Assembly: GCF_009870125.1 (NCBI RefSeq)
Contig: NC_046681.1
Coordinates: forward strand, 22,023,001 to 22,087,000
Direction of reading: 5' to 3'
DNA: 64,000 nucleotides
From: Drosophila pseudoobscura
Lineage: Eukaryota > Arthropoda > Insecta > Diptera > Drosophilidae
Each line of letters starts with the position of its first letter. Positions within the stretch are counted from its first letter, which is position 1. The notes beneath the pieces were generated by a model. It saw only the letters and a list, made by a program, of their open reading frames with translations. It was not told where the DNA came from and did not search any database. Shown here one piece after another: positions 10,190 through 20,391 of this stretch. The translations under genes and the position numbers were made by a program.

Positions 10190-11089
10190 TCATGGAGACT
10201 TGAGTTCACTTAAACGGAAAATTTCGTTTTCCACAAAGAACGAGTTTCCAACGGCCTTGAGTACAAAGACCTGCGAGAAGGAAAACGGGGAACCGTCATC
10301 GATCTGCAAAATGTAGGAACAAATAAATTACAATTACAAATTCCGCACATCAATTGTGTTTCTAATTTCAATTAATATATCCTCTACTACAAACACTTTC
10401 ATTTAATCAGCGAGAGAGAGAGTAAGGCTTTTGCGGACTCACTCCTCGGCTTCAGCTGAGGATTTCGGGCATTGCACCGAAACTTCTTCTTTCGATCACC
10501 CCCTGACGCTTACCTTGAGACGTCCCATGACACAGATTAGAACTCCTCCATCGATGGTGGGCTGCGCGTCCACAACGGTTATCATGTGGTGAATCTTTTT
10601 AAAACTCAGATTCTGTGGGAACTGGTTCATGAGCAAAATTCTTAAAGATGATAATGCGCTTACCTGAATTGTCTGTAATATCTGTGAAGCTCCCTCAAGT
10701 CGAAGGCCCTCGACGGTCATTAGGGATTCTTTGGCCTGGAAGGAGAATTCTCCAATGAAAAATAATACTTCAGAACACATAAAACATATGCATACATATG
10801 TATACATATACATACAAAACATGTGTATACATATCTGTCGGTGCGCTTGCATTGAGTGATTTTCTCATCAAGGTCGCAGAGCACGGCGTCTGCGAGACAA
10901 GAGAGGAGCTGCTGCAGCAGACGGCAACTGGTCTGCAAAGTTTCACCTCAAAAAACGGCCAACATATGCAGTAAAACTCACTTTGTAGAAATGGGCCACA
11001 CGAGTTCGGTTCTCCGGGCTGTCTAACAGGGTATAGTACTCCTGGACAAAGCTATTGGCAATATTTTCGAACTGCAAATTCAATGACAT
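10190..11089 (-). CDS. divergent Ntf-2 paralogue (nuclear transport factor 2)
   Basis: Four minus-strand exons, 10982-11089, 10664-10735, 10514-10612 and 10190-10303, join in frame with GT-AG introns to give 130 residues, the same length as fly Ntf-2. The start MSLNLQFENIA matches the Ntf-2 N-terminus. Later blocks LSFKKIHHMITVVDAQP, DGGVLICVMGRLK and FSQVFVLKA are diagnostic of the NTF2 fold. NTF2 dimers carry RanGDP into the nucleus by binding FxFG nucleoporins. By memory of the D. melanogaster protein only about half the residues are shared, so this is a fast-evolving paralogue rather than the housekeeping gene. Unlike known Ntf-2 retrocopies it keeps introns. A DRE lies about 150 bp upstream. 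Confidence 0.85.
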
Positions 11090-11236
11090 TGTGTTCAGTT
11101 TACTTTCGGAGCAACACAAAATATTTAATCAACACTGCTGACTAATTGAAAAGTCTTCTGACTGAAAAGAACACAAGAATGAACACAGCTGTGATGCTTG
11201 CTTTATGTTAACATATGTTATGCCCCTATGGGGCAA

Positions 11237-11244
11237 TATCGATA
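11237..11244. promoter_or_regulatory. DRE (TATCGATA) upstream of the Ntf-2 paralogue
   Basis: A perfect palindromic TATCGATA sits about 150 bp upstream of the Ntf-2-like ATG. DREF/BEAF-32 bind this element at many fly housekeeping promoters. Confidence 0.55.
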
Positions 11245-14200
11245 GGCCACGAAAATACAGCTCTGCCTATTCGGAATGAAAAACAAGGCAAGACTTCCAC
11301 TAGACTTGAAAAACGACGCTCTTGTCTGAAAGAAAAAACAGACAGACTCCAAACTGGAGAGTCTCAGCGAGGCCGAGAGCAAAAAGTCTTCGGCCACCTC
11401 CGGTGTTTCTGAGGGATCTGGAGTCTCTGAGTATCAGCTATAATAATAATAATTATAATATAATTAACTATAGCTAATAAATTGCCAAAACACAAGCATT
11501 TGTTTTTGCTTTTTAGTGATACCCACTATATACGTCAGCAAAAAAAAAATCTCTGCTTGCATACATTTTGCGCCCAGAGGCCAGCAGATGTCGTCTTTAT
11601 TGCTGGCTTTTAAGTGTTAACAACGTGCGTACTTTGTCCAGTGCTTAAAAGGTATTAAGAGCAGTAGCAGTGAGCGCACTAAACCTCAATCATTAACTTT
11701 CCTTTCCATAAACAGAGTGCACTCCATAAAGAGGGAGTCAACAAATTCGAATGGTCATGTTTACGGAATTTGAGTATGAAGTGCATAAAATCTATATGAA
11801 TTATAATTATATACATATTGATCTTGAATATTGATCGTTTGTGTTCCAGCTATTAGGTATAAAAACATTTATACTGAAGCCCTGCAGTCGATCATTACGA
11901 ATCCCGCCTCCATGAAGCTTCACCCAGATGCTGATCACTTTACCAGAAAATCAAGTAGAAAGTGAGCGAGAAAGAAAAACCGAAATTTTCGGATCTGACA
12001 CAGTATAAATTACGATAACTCATGCAGCATAGCATTTGCTCTCCTATACATCGGCGAAACTATTTCAGCATGAAAATAGTTAGACAGACAGACAGATAGA
12101 TACTAGATGTGTGCACATAGCAGGGGCTTCTTTACTGGAATGCAAACATCTTGTCAGAGTCGATGTATAGGCAGCAATTACTTGCTTAAACTATATTTTA
12201 ATAAACAATATTGCTTTTTCCAAGATAATTAAAGTACTATTTTTTAAAAGACACATTCTATGCCAAAAACTGTTGGTTACAAGGGGGGACGAGGCGGCAC
12301 ATCCATGTTCGTACCGAGACTCTGTTTTGGGGTATAGAAACCACATGACACACTCGACCTGTCAACACATTACCGACCAACCGACCGCCCGACCGACCGA
12401 CCGACAGGCCGCCTTGCTTTGCCGTCAAGACTTCACACTCGGGAACCCCCTGCTTTGTGTGGGTGGGTGGCTGTGACCACACTCGAAGGATTCGCATCTG
12501 ACAGGCGGCCATATATCGTATATTATGCATGCAGTGCAAGGCAATGGCCAGAAGAATATTCAAAGCATTTAGCAACTCATTGTCCCCTTCAACCAACCAC
12601 AGCCACAGCTCCCAGCTCCCAGCTGGAGGTCCAACAACAGCAACGAGCGCACAAGACGATGACGGCAACGAAAAATGTATTCATGGCCCCCAAATTGTAT
12701 AATTTAAGTTTGCACATAAAATCACACCGCAAACTTGGGCCGCAAAGGCCTAAAAAGGAGTGGCAACAACCCTCAAGTGAACTGACATGGATATGGGGTG
12801 TACAATATACATATATACATATATAGACCTGCATATGTGGGTGTTTATGGGAATGTATGGCGAGTAGCTTGGGTCTGAAATGATCCCTCCTTACGAAACG
12901 AATCCAGAAAGTTGGTCGAAGCTAAGAGCTACAAGTAGGCCCCTCCCTACCATATCTTTAGCTGTTAAATGTGCATGCTGGCTTATCAGCACTCTTGATG
13001 TCCCCTGCACAATCTCTTCTTCCCATCGCCATAGATCTGACAGGCCGTTATGCATTCAAACTTTTTGCTTAAAAAGTTCAACTTAACAATTTTCAGGCCC
13101 TGACTGAATCTCAGACTATAGCCATTTTGCGCAGTACTTTCCATTACTTCAAGACGGCCGCCTCTACTATTACACAGTTGAGCACACAACGAAACCGAAT
13201 TGCTTGGTCTCCACACACACACATCAAATTTAAATATTTTAAAGAGGAAACCGGACGCAGGACACCCCTTTCCCATCCCAGGCACAAAGTACAAAACTTG
13301 TGTGCCATAAAAATGCTGTAAAATTGCACAAATAGTAGATACAGAATACGAATCTACCCATAGCCGAAAGCCGTATCCGTACGTTCTCACTTCCTCGATG
13401 CGTACAAGTACGAGTACGAGTATCTGCTGACCTAAGTGCGTGTGCACATGAACTTTAACGAGTGTGAATGGGTTTAAGTGTGAGTGCTGTGGTGTGTCCT
13501 GCTGCAGGTCCTTCTTTTTTGCGAGATGTGCAAGTCATTGTCATCGGTATCATATCGTTGTCGTTGCCGGGAGACTCATTTGTTGGGGATATCTGGGGGC
13601 TGCCTTTTGTAGCCCTTTTTTCACAACAGAAAAGAAACTTGATTTCATTTTAATTTTTCCCTTCTCTCCTTTGGCTCCTTGGGCGTGACAATCTCAACAC
13701 CAAACACACACACATCCAGTAAGTTATGTTGCTCTGAGGCTTTACGCACGGTCCATTTCTAGGCGACAAATTGCTCTTCAGGCCTTAACCGAAAAAGGGT
13801 TGACCAAGCTCTAAGAATTCTAAGGATTTTAGCCAAAGAGAAGGGAAGGTTACGGGGGCCAGATGGTCTAATGTCCTCCTGTGGTCAACGGGGGAGACAT
13901 TTTGTGGGTTGTCCTAATTAGAATGCCAAAAACTCAAGCACACACGCCTCATAAATAATGTATATGCCATGAAAATGAATGTGAAATTTAAATAATAAAA
14001 TTCAGTGGGTAGAAAACCACACACACACACAATCATCAATCGACATTGAAGTCCCGGCTCGGGGCTAACATTCAGACTTTGCCCGTTTAATCGAATTCCA
14101 ACCCAACTATTTCGGCAGGGGGCACCCTCAAGAAAAGGGTAAATGATTTTGCATAAAATTTAAGTGAAACCATTCTCCACCTGAGATTTAACCCCGTATG

Positions 14201-14990
14201 CAGATGTGTGTGTGTGTGTGTGTGTGTGCGAAAACCTCAGGGATTATCCTTGCGGCTGGTCTTGGCTTTCATTTCGAATGCCCGTCAATCTGTCAATTTA
14301 GGACAACAATTACGATAAGATAAGTGCGTTGAGACGTTTATTAAGCCAATCAGTGGCTTATGTCGAAACTTCAATTGTCTTATGGCCTGCCTTGAATATT
14401 TCGTTGCCTTTTTTGGAAGATGAACGAGTTTCCTTTGCATGTTTGCCAGCTGTCAATAACATATTGAATATGCTGGTACATAATTGCTTATTGAGACATA
14501 ATTGGCTTGATCGTTTGTGTGTATCGGAAGATGATATATTCTTTGGATACCTCATGTATCCTCATGCTCCACATGTGCCATCATCCCCACATCCGGCCGT
14601 GCCCAACCAGACCAAACTCTAACACAGCACCCACAAAAAGGACAACTTTAATTAAGTGAAAATTATGATGTTGCTGGAGCAGGAGAGAGAAGAGCACACG
14701 ACGGGGGGGGGAGCACAAAGGTTAAGCCCACTTGGTGGTCACACGTGGCTGTGAATAATGCAAAATCTCAACTAATTAAGCCGAGTAAATGTATTAACAA
14801 CAAACTTTGCCCAGGTCCAGGATTTCGCTACGAAAACTGCAATGTTCTGCAGCTACCCCGCACACACCACATCCTACAGCCAGCCACAATTTAGGTAACA
14901 TATTGTTTTTTTTAATTAAATTTTTTCGAGTTCAAAATATTGTGTGCAACGTAGAGGAAGAGCAGAGTAGCAGTGGCATCGTCTGGCATC
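11245..14990. other. intergenic, no gene supported; simple repeats
   Basis: No convincing exon on either strand. Visible features are GACC/GACG-type repeats at 12370-12405, an A-rich tract at 11541-11550, CGAGTA repeats at 13405-13425, CA runs near 13211 and 14023, and a GT microsatellite at 14207-14228. Confidence 0.5.
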
Positions 14991-14997
14991 ATAGCCC

Positions 14998-15100
14998 TTA
15001 ATTTTCGGAAAGTGAAACATGAAACAAATCCTGGTAGTCCATGTCCGGCTCGTTTAAATATGGATCCGTAATAAAAAGCAAAAAGCACAGAAATATCAAA
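14998..15100 (-). pseudogene. remnant related to the small secreted-protein gene
   Basis: On the minus strand a hydrophobic run (LIFLCFLLF) leads into DPYLNEPDMDYQDLF and a stop (15000 region). This echoes the mature N-terminus of the neighbouring gene at 15298-15750 (DPFLNQPDTDYEDVEEW). No in-frame ATG precedes it and a stop lies upstream, so it is either a decayed tandem copy or an orphan exon. Confidence 0.45.
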
Positions 15101-15297
15101 ACACCCACATATGATTCTATATGTTTAATTTGTAATTATTTCTTCAAAAGTTTTGGAAGTATAGTTGATTCCACTCTATGAGCACACCAGTCTTGAGGGG
15201 CATCAACAGATTATGGGGAATCACCTCCACGAGATGAGGCCTTTAAATCGTTCAAATGAAACATGTAAGTCTTTCAATAAGCTGGAAAAAAAACACA

Positions 15298-15750
15298 CTA
15301 CTTACTGTCCACTAAAAATAGGTCCATATCGGGTGTAGCTGTGATCGATGTTATTTCAAGGCTTTCTCTGTGTGAATCGCGTGTAAATATTATAACCAGG
15401 GCCTTGCCATGATGAGTACTGATGGGTGGGCGGAGGGCATAGGTCGCACCTGAAAATGTTACATGTGAGGGGCCTAACGATTGAATGTGGTTGGCACCGC
15501 TCAATTATTCAGTGTAGTGTCAGTGTTTATAGGTGGACCTTCTTTGCGGACCTTAAATTGCTGGAAATTCAACTTTTAATTCTTGCAATCACCAACAGTA
15601 ACTCATTTACTTACCGCCCCATTCTTCCACATCTTCATAGTCCGTATCAGGCTGGTTTAAGAACGGATCCATGTTGGGTATGGCTATGGCTTTGATATGG
15701 ATCATCAGCAAAAGCAACACAAATACGTAAGCAACCACAATTGAAGTCAT
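15298..15750 (-). CDS. small secreted protein, two exons
   Basis: Exon 1 (15615-15750) and exon 2 (15298-15449), joined across a GT-AG intron with a phase-1 junction, encode 95 residues. The N-terminus is a strong signal peptide (MTSIVVAYVFVLLLLMIHIKA). The mature part begins near DPFLNQPDTDYEDVEEWGG and ends TPDMDLFLVDSK. It is acidic and cysteine-free. No family is recognised. Small size, a signal peptide, a decayed relative next door and position beside a mucin-like protein and a secreted lipase suggest a male accessory-gland or similar fast-evolving secretion, which is inference only. Confidence 0.65.
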
Positions 15751-15890
15751 TATTGCACAATTTATTGTTTCCTCAATATAATTCAAAACAATTTGAGCTT
15801 AGTTTCAAACATAGTCTGATGAAAAACGTACGAAAACAAAATCGAAGGCTCATCTGTTGTAAAGTATAAGTTACTCGTAGAGTTTTATCA

Positions 15891-17141
15891 TTACCAACAT
15901 AACCATTCTATTAACCATGAACAAATTTCTTCCGCTATCTCCTCAAAAAGATCTTCGCTTGATTCTTCTTCTTCTTCGGGCCAATCTTCAGTCCATTCTT
16001 CTGGCATCTCGGTTGTTGTCTTGCCAGGACTCTCAGATGTTTGCGGGCTTGTCTGCGCAGTCGATCCCAGACTCGTTTCTTTGGTTGTTTCTGGCTTCGA
16101 TGCCATAGTTGATTGCTCACTTGATCCCATAGTTGATTGGTCACCTGATCCCATAGTTGGTGGAACAGTTGGTGCCATAGTTGCTTGGTCACCTGGTCCC
16201 ATAGTTGGTGGAACAGTTGGTGCCATAGTTGCTTGGCCACCTGATCCCGTAGTTATTTCACCTGATCCCATTGTTGGTGGAACAGTTGGTCCCATAGTTG
16301 CTTGGCCGCCTGATCCCGTAGTTATTTCACCTGATCCCAGCGTTGGAACAGTTGGTCCCATATTTCCTTGGTCACTTGGTCCCATAGTTACTTGGCCACC
16401 TGATCCCGTAGGTTTTTCACTTGATAGCATCGTTGCAACCGTTGGTCCCATATTTCCTTGGCCACCTGATCCCGTACTTATTTCACCTGATGGCACCGAT
16501 GGTGGAACAGTTTGTCCCATATTTGCTTGGTCACCTGATCCCGTACTTATTTCACCTGATGGCACCGATGGTGGAACAGTTTGTCCCATATTTGCTTGGT
16601 CACCTGATCCCGTACTTATTTCACCTGATGGCACCGATGGTGGAACAGTTTGTCCCATATTTGCTTGGTCACCTGATCCCGTACTTATTTCACCTGATGG
16701 CACCGATGGTGGAACAGTTTGTCCCATATTTGCTTGGTCACCTGATCCCGTAGATATTTCACCTGATGGCATCGATGGTAAAGCACTTGGTCCATCTAAA
16801 GGTGGTTGAGTAGATGTTTCTTGTTGTCGAAGTTGCTTAAGCAACACTTTAAAAGATTCTCCAGCAAATTCATTCGATGATTCTCTAAATGATTCTTCAT
16901 ATTTTTCAAATAATTCTTCCCTTGCATCTTCGGAATATTCGTCTCGTGCCTGTTCTTTTGCTTCTCTAGAATCCTTCTCGGGTTTCTCTGCCTGTCCTTT
17001 ACTTTTATATCCAGCAATTCCCACGTCCGCACCGACTATTGGCCACTTACTTGAAGATCGAACATGATCTCGTTCAGGCCTGGCCACAGCCATGGCTAGT
17101 AGAACCAACAAAATCCCGCAAAGTCTTGGAGCTCGTAACAT
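15891..17141 (-). CDS. secreted mucin-like repeat protein
   Basis: The chosen start (ATG 17141) begins MLRAPRLCGILLVLLAMAVA, a clean signal peptide. The 33 extra upstream codons that are open span a TATA box, so they are not translated. The 416-residue product has a charged N-terminal part (about 30-110, rich in Glu/Lys/Arg), then Ser/Thr/Gly/Pro repeats of 23 residues (type VPSGEISTGSGDQANMGQ). Four to five are nearly identical and are followed by diverged units (GSGGQATMGPTVPP). The tail is acidic and Trp-rich, ending CSWLIEWLCW. Thr/Ser/Pro-rich repeats suggest heavy O-glycosylation, as in mucins, glue proteins or seminal proteins. No introns. Function and tissue are not shown by the sequence. 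Confidence 0.75.
   Translation of the reverse strand: MLRAPRLCGILLVLLAMAVARPERDHVRSSSKWPIVGADVGIAGYKSKGQAEKPEKDSREAKEQARDEYSEDAREELFEKYEESFRESSNEFAGESFKVLLKQLRQQETSTQPPLDGPSALPSMPSGEISTGSGDQANMGQTVPPSVPSGEISTGSGDQANMGQTVPPSVPSGEISTGSGDQANMGQTVPPSVPSGEISTGSGDQANMGQTVPPSVPSGEISTGSGGQGNMGPTVATMLSSEKPTGSGGQVTMGPSDQGNMGPTVPTLGSGEITTGSGGQATMGPTVPPTMGSGEITTGSGGQATMAPTVPPTMGPGDQATMAPTVPPTMGSGDQSTMGSSEQSTMASKPETTKETSLGSTAQTSPQTSESPGKTTTEMPEEWTEDWPEEEEESSEDLFEEIAEEICSWLIEWLCW
16455..16800. repeat. 69-bp coding tandem repeat
   Basis: About four essentially identical 69-bp units lie in the mucin-like gene, flanked on the left (16130-16450) by older diverged units. Unit length is a multiple of three, so copy changes keep the frame. 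Near identity suggests recent expansion or homogenisation, and the array is a likely site of length polymorphism or assembly collapse. Confidence 0.9.
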
Positions 17142-17181
17142 TTTGCACCTGCTTATGGAACAACTACGGAATGGACATCCA

Positions 17182-17190
17182 CTATATATA
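17182..17190 (-). promoter_or_regulatory. TATA box of the mucin-like gene
   Basis: TATATATAG on the minus strand lies about 41-49 bp upstream of ATG 17141, placing the start site near 17157 with a very short leader of about 16 nt. Short leaders and strong TATA boxes are typical of highly expressed tissue-specific fly genes. The rest of 17191-17540 holds no gene. Confidence 0.65.
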
Positions 17191-17540
17191 CTCCATGCTT
17201 CGAAAACATAATGAAGTACACAGTGTACATAAATAACCATCTGATCTGGGTTACGTCAAAAATATAACAAACAAATTCCTTGGATAACGTTTTGTCATAA
17301 ACTGAAATTGTTTCGCATGTTTGAAATTACTTTAAAGATAAGAGGTTTTTGCATAGACAAAGGGCAAAGATACGCATATGTACATCCAAGGTTTTTGGGG
17401 GTTTTGTGAGGTTTACTCGTATGAAATCTAAATGGAAACCAAACTAAGGTCAAAGCAAAGGCAAAACCTCAATCTTCCTTTACAAATTATAACCATATTT
17501 TATTCACAGTTCCTACAATTGTATTGCCTCCTCAGTCGTG

Positions 17541-19336
17541 CTATTCATCTGTTGAGTTTTCATCATCTTCTTCGGGATCTGGCTCCGTCTGCCATCGGTG
17601 GCCCATGGCATAGGGTGGCTTGGCATAGGTCTTTACGTAGAAAGTGCCATTCTTCGGTACCGATGGCTCCCCGCCCATACGGAACTCCCCGTCGCTGAGG
17701 AAGAGGATCCACGTCCCATTTGCCTGACGTTCGGCACGAGGACCCCAGAATCCAGCGGGACTGATCAGCGACTCCATAAAGTAGTTGTGGGCCCGCTTAT
17801 GGGAACAGCCATAGACATAGCACTTCTTTTGGTTCTTGCCGTAGTTCGGATAGAAGGTGGCATGCCCCACTGGCTGCTCGAAGCCCAGGCTGACGCTTGT
17901 TTGAATGGACTCCACGTAGGTGGCGTCACTAGCATCGATCCGGTACTCATCCGTTTGATCGCGGAACTTTGGTCCGGCCGGATCCAACGCGTAGATCGTG
18001 TTGAACCGGAACGGCTGTATCTGCTTGCCCGCACTTCCAGCGATCTGTGCCCCGAGCGAGTGTCCAATCACATAGACGTCATCGTAGTGAAGATCGGCAT
18101 TCAAGTGCAGATAGCGCACTAGATCGGCCAGCAGGAAGCCCATATCCTCTACCATATTGGCCACTCCAAAGTAGTTGACATTCGTTGAGATCTTACTCCA
18201 ATCGCAGACGATCACGTTGAAGTCCTCGTACCTTGGTGGTTCTCCATTCAGTCCTGGTTGGGTGAGACTCAAGTAGGCATTCTTCACTTTCCTGATGTGG
18301 GAACCCTTGCTCTGACTCATCCAGCCGTGTATGACGATTCTGAAAAGGCAGTACAGTAGAAATACAATGAAAAACCTGTGTTAAAACTCTACAATATAGA
18401 ACCTCTGTTTCATCAAGTTCTCTTCTCTTGCCAAAAACTTATCTTATCATTATTTTCCGTAATGCAAAATTTTTGTAGAGCATGTTAAAATTACATTCAT
18501 GGCTCTAGTATATATTTACGAGCTTTTTAATTGCTAATTAAAATGTTCAAGCGCGAAAAAGCCAAATGGCAATGACTCAATAAGCGATAAGCGGGGGTAA
18601 AAAACCAAAATATACAAAACCTGTTTTTGCATTTACTCTCGCAAAAATTTCATTAAATTTAGTGATAGAAGTTATCAAATATTAATTTTGCTTTTATTAT
18701 ATAACAACAAGCCGAGTGTTAAATAAACTCTATGACGTTTGTTGTACCTCAGCTTTTAAACAATTATTCCGCCACACGAATTTCTAAAGCACTCACAAAA
18801 GGGGTATACCCTCCCATTCCCATTTCCCATTCCAATTACAAATAAAAAAGTCCCCACCCCACATCTCTGTAACGATTCAAACATTAATCTTTCGAGGAAA
18901 TCCCCCGTCCCTTACCTTGTGGGATGACGTGCATCGAAGCCTGAGTTTTTCAGATTCTCCTTATTGTCGATTAATAATTCTCTTCCGCAATCGGCAAAGT
19001 CCCGCTTGAAGAGTATAAATTGCATTTTACTCCGCGAACTTCCCGCGAAGGGTATCAGATGAGTAAAGAACTTCTTCCAGAATGAGGGATCCACGCCGAG
19101 GGTTTTGGTTTTGATCAGCGTATAATTGCATTGGGGAGACAGCTCCATGGATAGCTGTGTGGCCGTTGCCTCTGTGCTGGTGCTTGTTGGTGATGCTAAC
19201 GAGGGTAAACACTTGCTTAGATTATTCAATAATGGAGTTATATACACATGTATGTATTTGCTACGGACTCACCCGATGCTAGAGCACTCAGTGCCACCGC
19301 ACCAACGATGGTGATCAGATTCAGCTGCGAGATCAT
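17541..19336 (-). CDS. secreted lipase, pancreatic-lipase family
   Basis: Exons 19273-19336, 18916-19195 and 17541-18339 join in frame (junction phases 1 and 2) to give 380 residues. The signal peptide is MISQLNLITIVGAVALSALA. The nucleophile elbow GHSLGAQ puts Ser at about 209. Asp about 234 (LDPAGP) and His about 295 (GCSHKRA) complete a Ser-Asp-His triad in the usual family spacing, so it should be an active alpha/beta hydrolase acting on extracellular lipids. The oxyanion region IVIHGWM at the start of exon 3 also fits. The acidic tail (EPDPEEDDENSTDE) is unusual. Fly relatives include midgut, yolk-protein-like and male accessory-gland lipases. Its neighbours favour a reproductive or gut secretion, but this is not shown. 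Exact orthologue not determined. Confidence 0.9.
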
Positions 19337-19978
19337 GACTGTTTGTAGATCGCCACGGGGCGTCTGAGAGCTCGTGTGCGTGCGTTGCTCTGGCTCTGAC
19401 TCTGATCTGATCTGATCTACCGATCTCCCCCGTACACTCCACCAATTTAGATGTTCTCCGCCGACCAGCCCGATGAGAGCTCTGACCTGCTCAATGGTGC
19501 GTGCACAACTGACAAAACGCTCTGGCTCTGGCTCTGACTCTGAACGATCGCCGAACCGCCGCATGGCACAGGGAACTATAGAGAGCGATATAGCGTGGCG
19601 ACGTCATGTCTACGTCTCTACTTCAGTCTCCCCTTCCTTCATTCTCTCTGCCTCTTTTCGTGATAATTGTTTGGGAGCATTTTCGTTATAAGTTATATGC
19701 TAGAGGTGTTAATTGCTAATGACGACAACGACGATCATCGACAAAAGTAGGTATCTCTGTTCGTTGATATTCGATATTCGCGAAAATAAAATATAAAAAA
19801 AAACATGGGAATGTAGAGATTAAGATCAGCTTGTTAATGTTTTTGGGAAGGGAAATATAAAGGTAAGATGATATATTGAGCTCTTTGAATGGAACATCAT
19901 CAGTATACATTTCATTATGAAAGTAAGACAACAGATCTTTTATTGAAATGAAGAAAAGGGAAAGGGATACGGAGATGC
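19337..19978. other. lipase upstream region with CTCTGA-type repeats
   Basis: No gene seen. Short GGCTCTGACTCTGA and TGATCTGATC repeats occur at 19390-19425 and 19515-19545, just upstream of the lipase start. Confidence 0.5.
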
Positions 19979-20391
19979 TTAGACGTCTCCCATAGTTTCC
20001 ATAAAAAGGTCTTCGAAAAGATTTGAGATATAGAAAATATCACTTGTTGAATTCAGCTCTGTATATAAAGAAAATAAGTGCGTTTATCCAGCCTGAAAAT
20101 AAATAAATAAATAATACTACTATTTATTAGTAATTAAAACCTTTGAAAAAACGAAAGAAAATCAAACAGATCGGATGTATTTAAGGACGCAGCGCAGGGA
20201 TTGTAACGTATTCTAATAACTCTTATTGTTAGGTTACTTAAAGACCTTCACTATCTGGTATTTATCTTGCTAACTTACGAGTCTCCAGAAGGTTATGCAG
20301 GCGGACGAGGAGGGAGATCGCTTCCGCTCCAAGGTTTACACGAATCTCATGTAGGTCCGCTTTGCTCTCAGCATATTTCCGGTTCCGTTTC
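19979..20391 (-). CDS. last two exons of an unidentified small-protein gene
   Basis: Minus-strand exon 20279-20391 has a good acceptor (ATTACAG) and a perfect donor (GTAAGT), and reads KRNRKYAESKADLHEIRV...LHNLLET. It joins in frame across a phase-1 junction to the terminal exon 19979-20058 (NSTSDIFYISNLFEDLF..., TAA). An intronic acceptor further upstream at TTTTCAG (about 20095) would give a different, shorter end. The 5' exon with the start codon was not found: an open frame at 20552-20755 with a hydrophobic core has no ATG and does not join in phase. Family unknown. The product looks like a short helical protein of the same fast-evolving neighbourhood. Confidence 0.5.

Noticed and set aside
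16021-16809. 262-codon + strand frame
   Set aside because: Antisense of the 69-bp repeats, which keep all frames open because the unit is a multiple of three.
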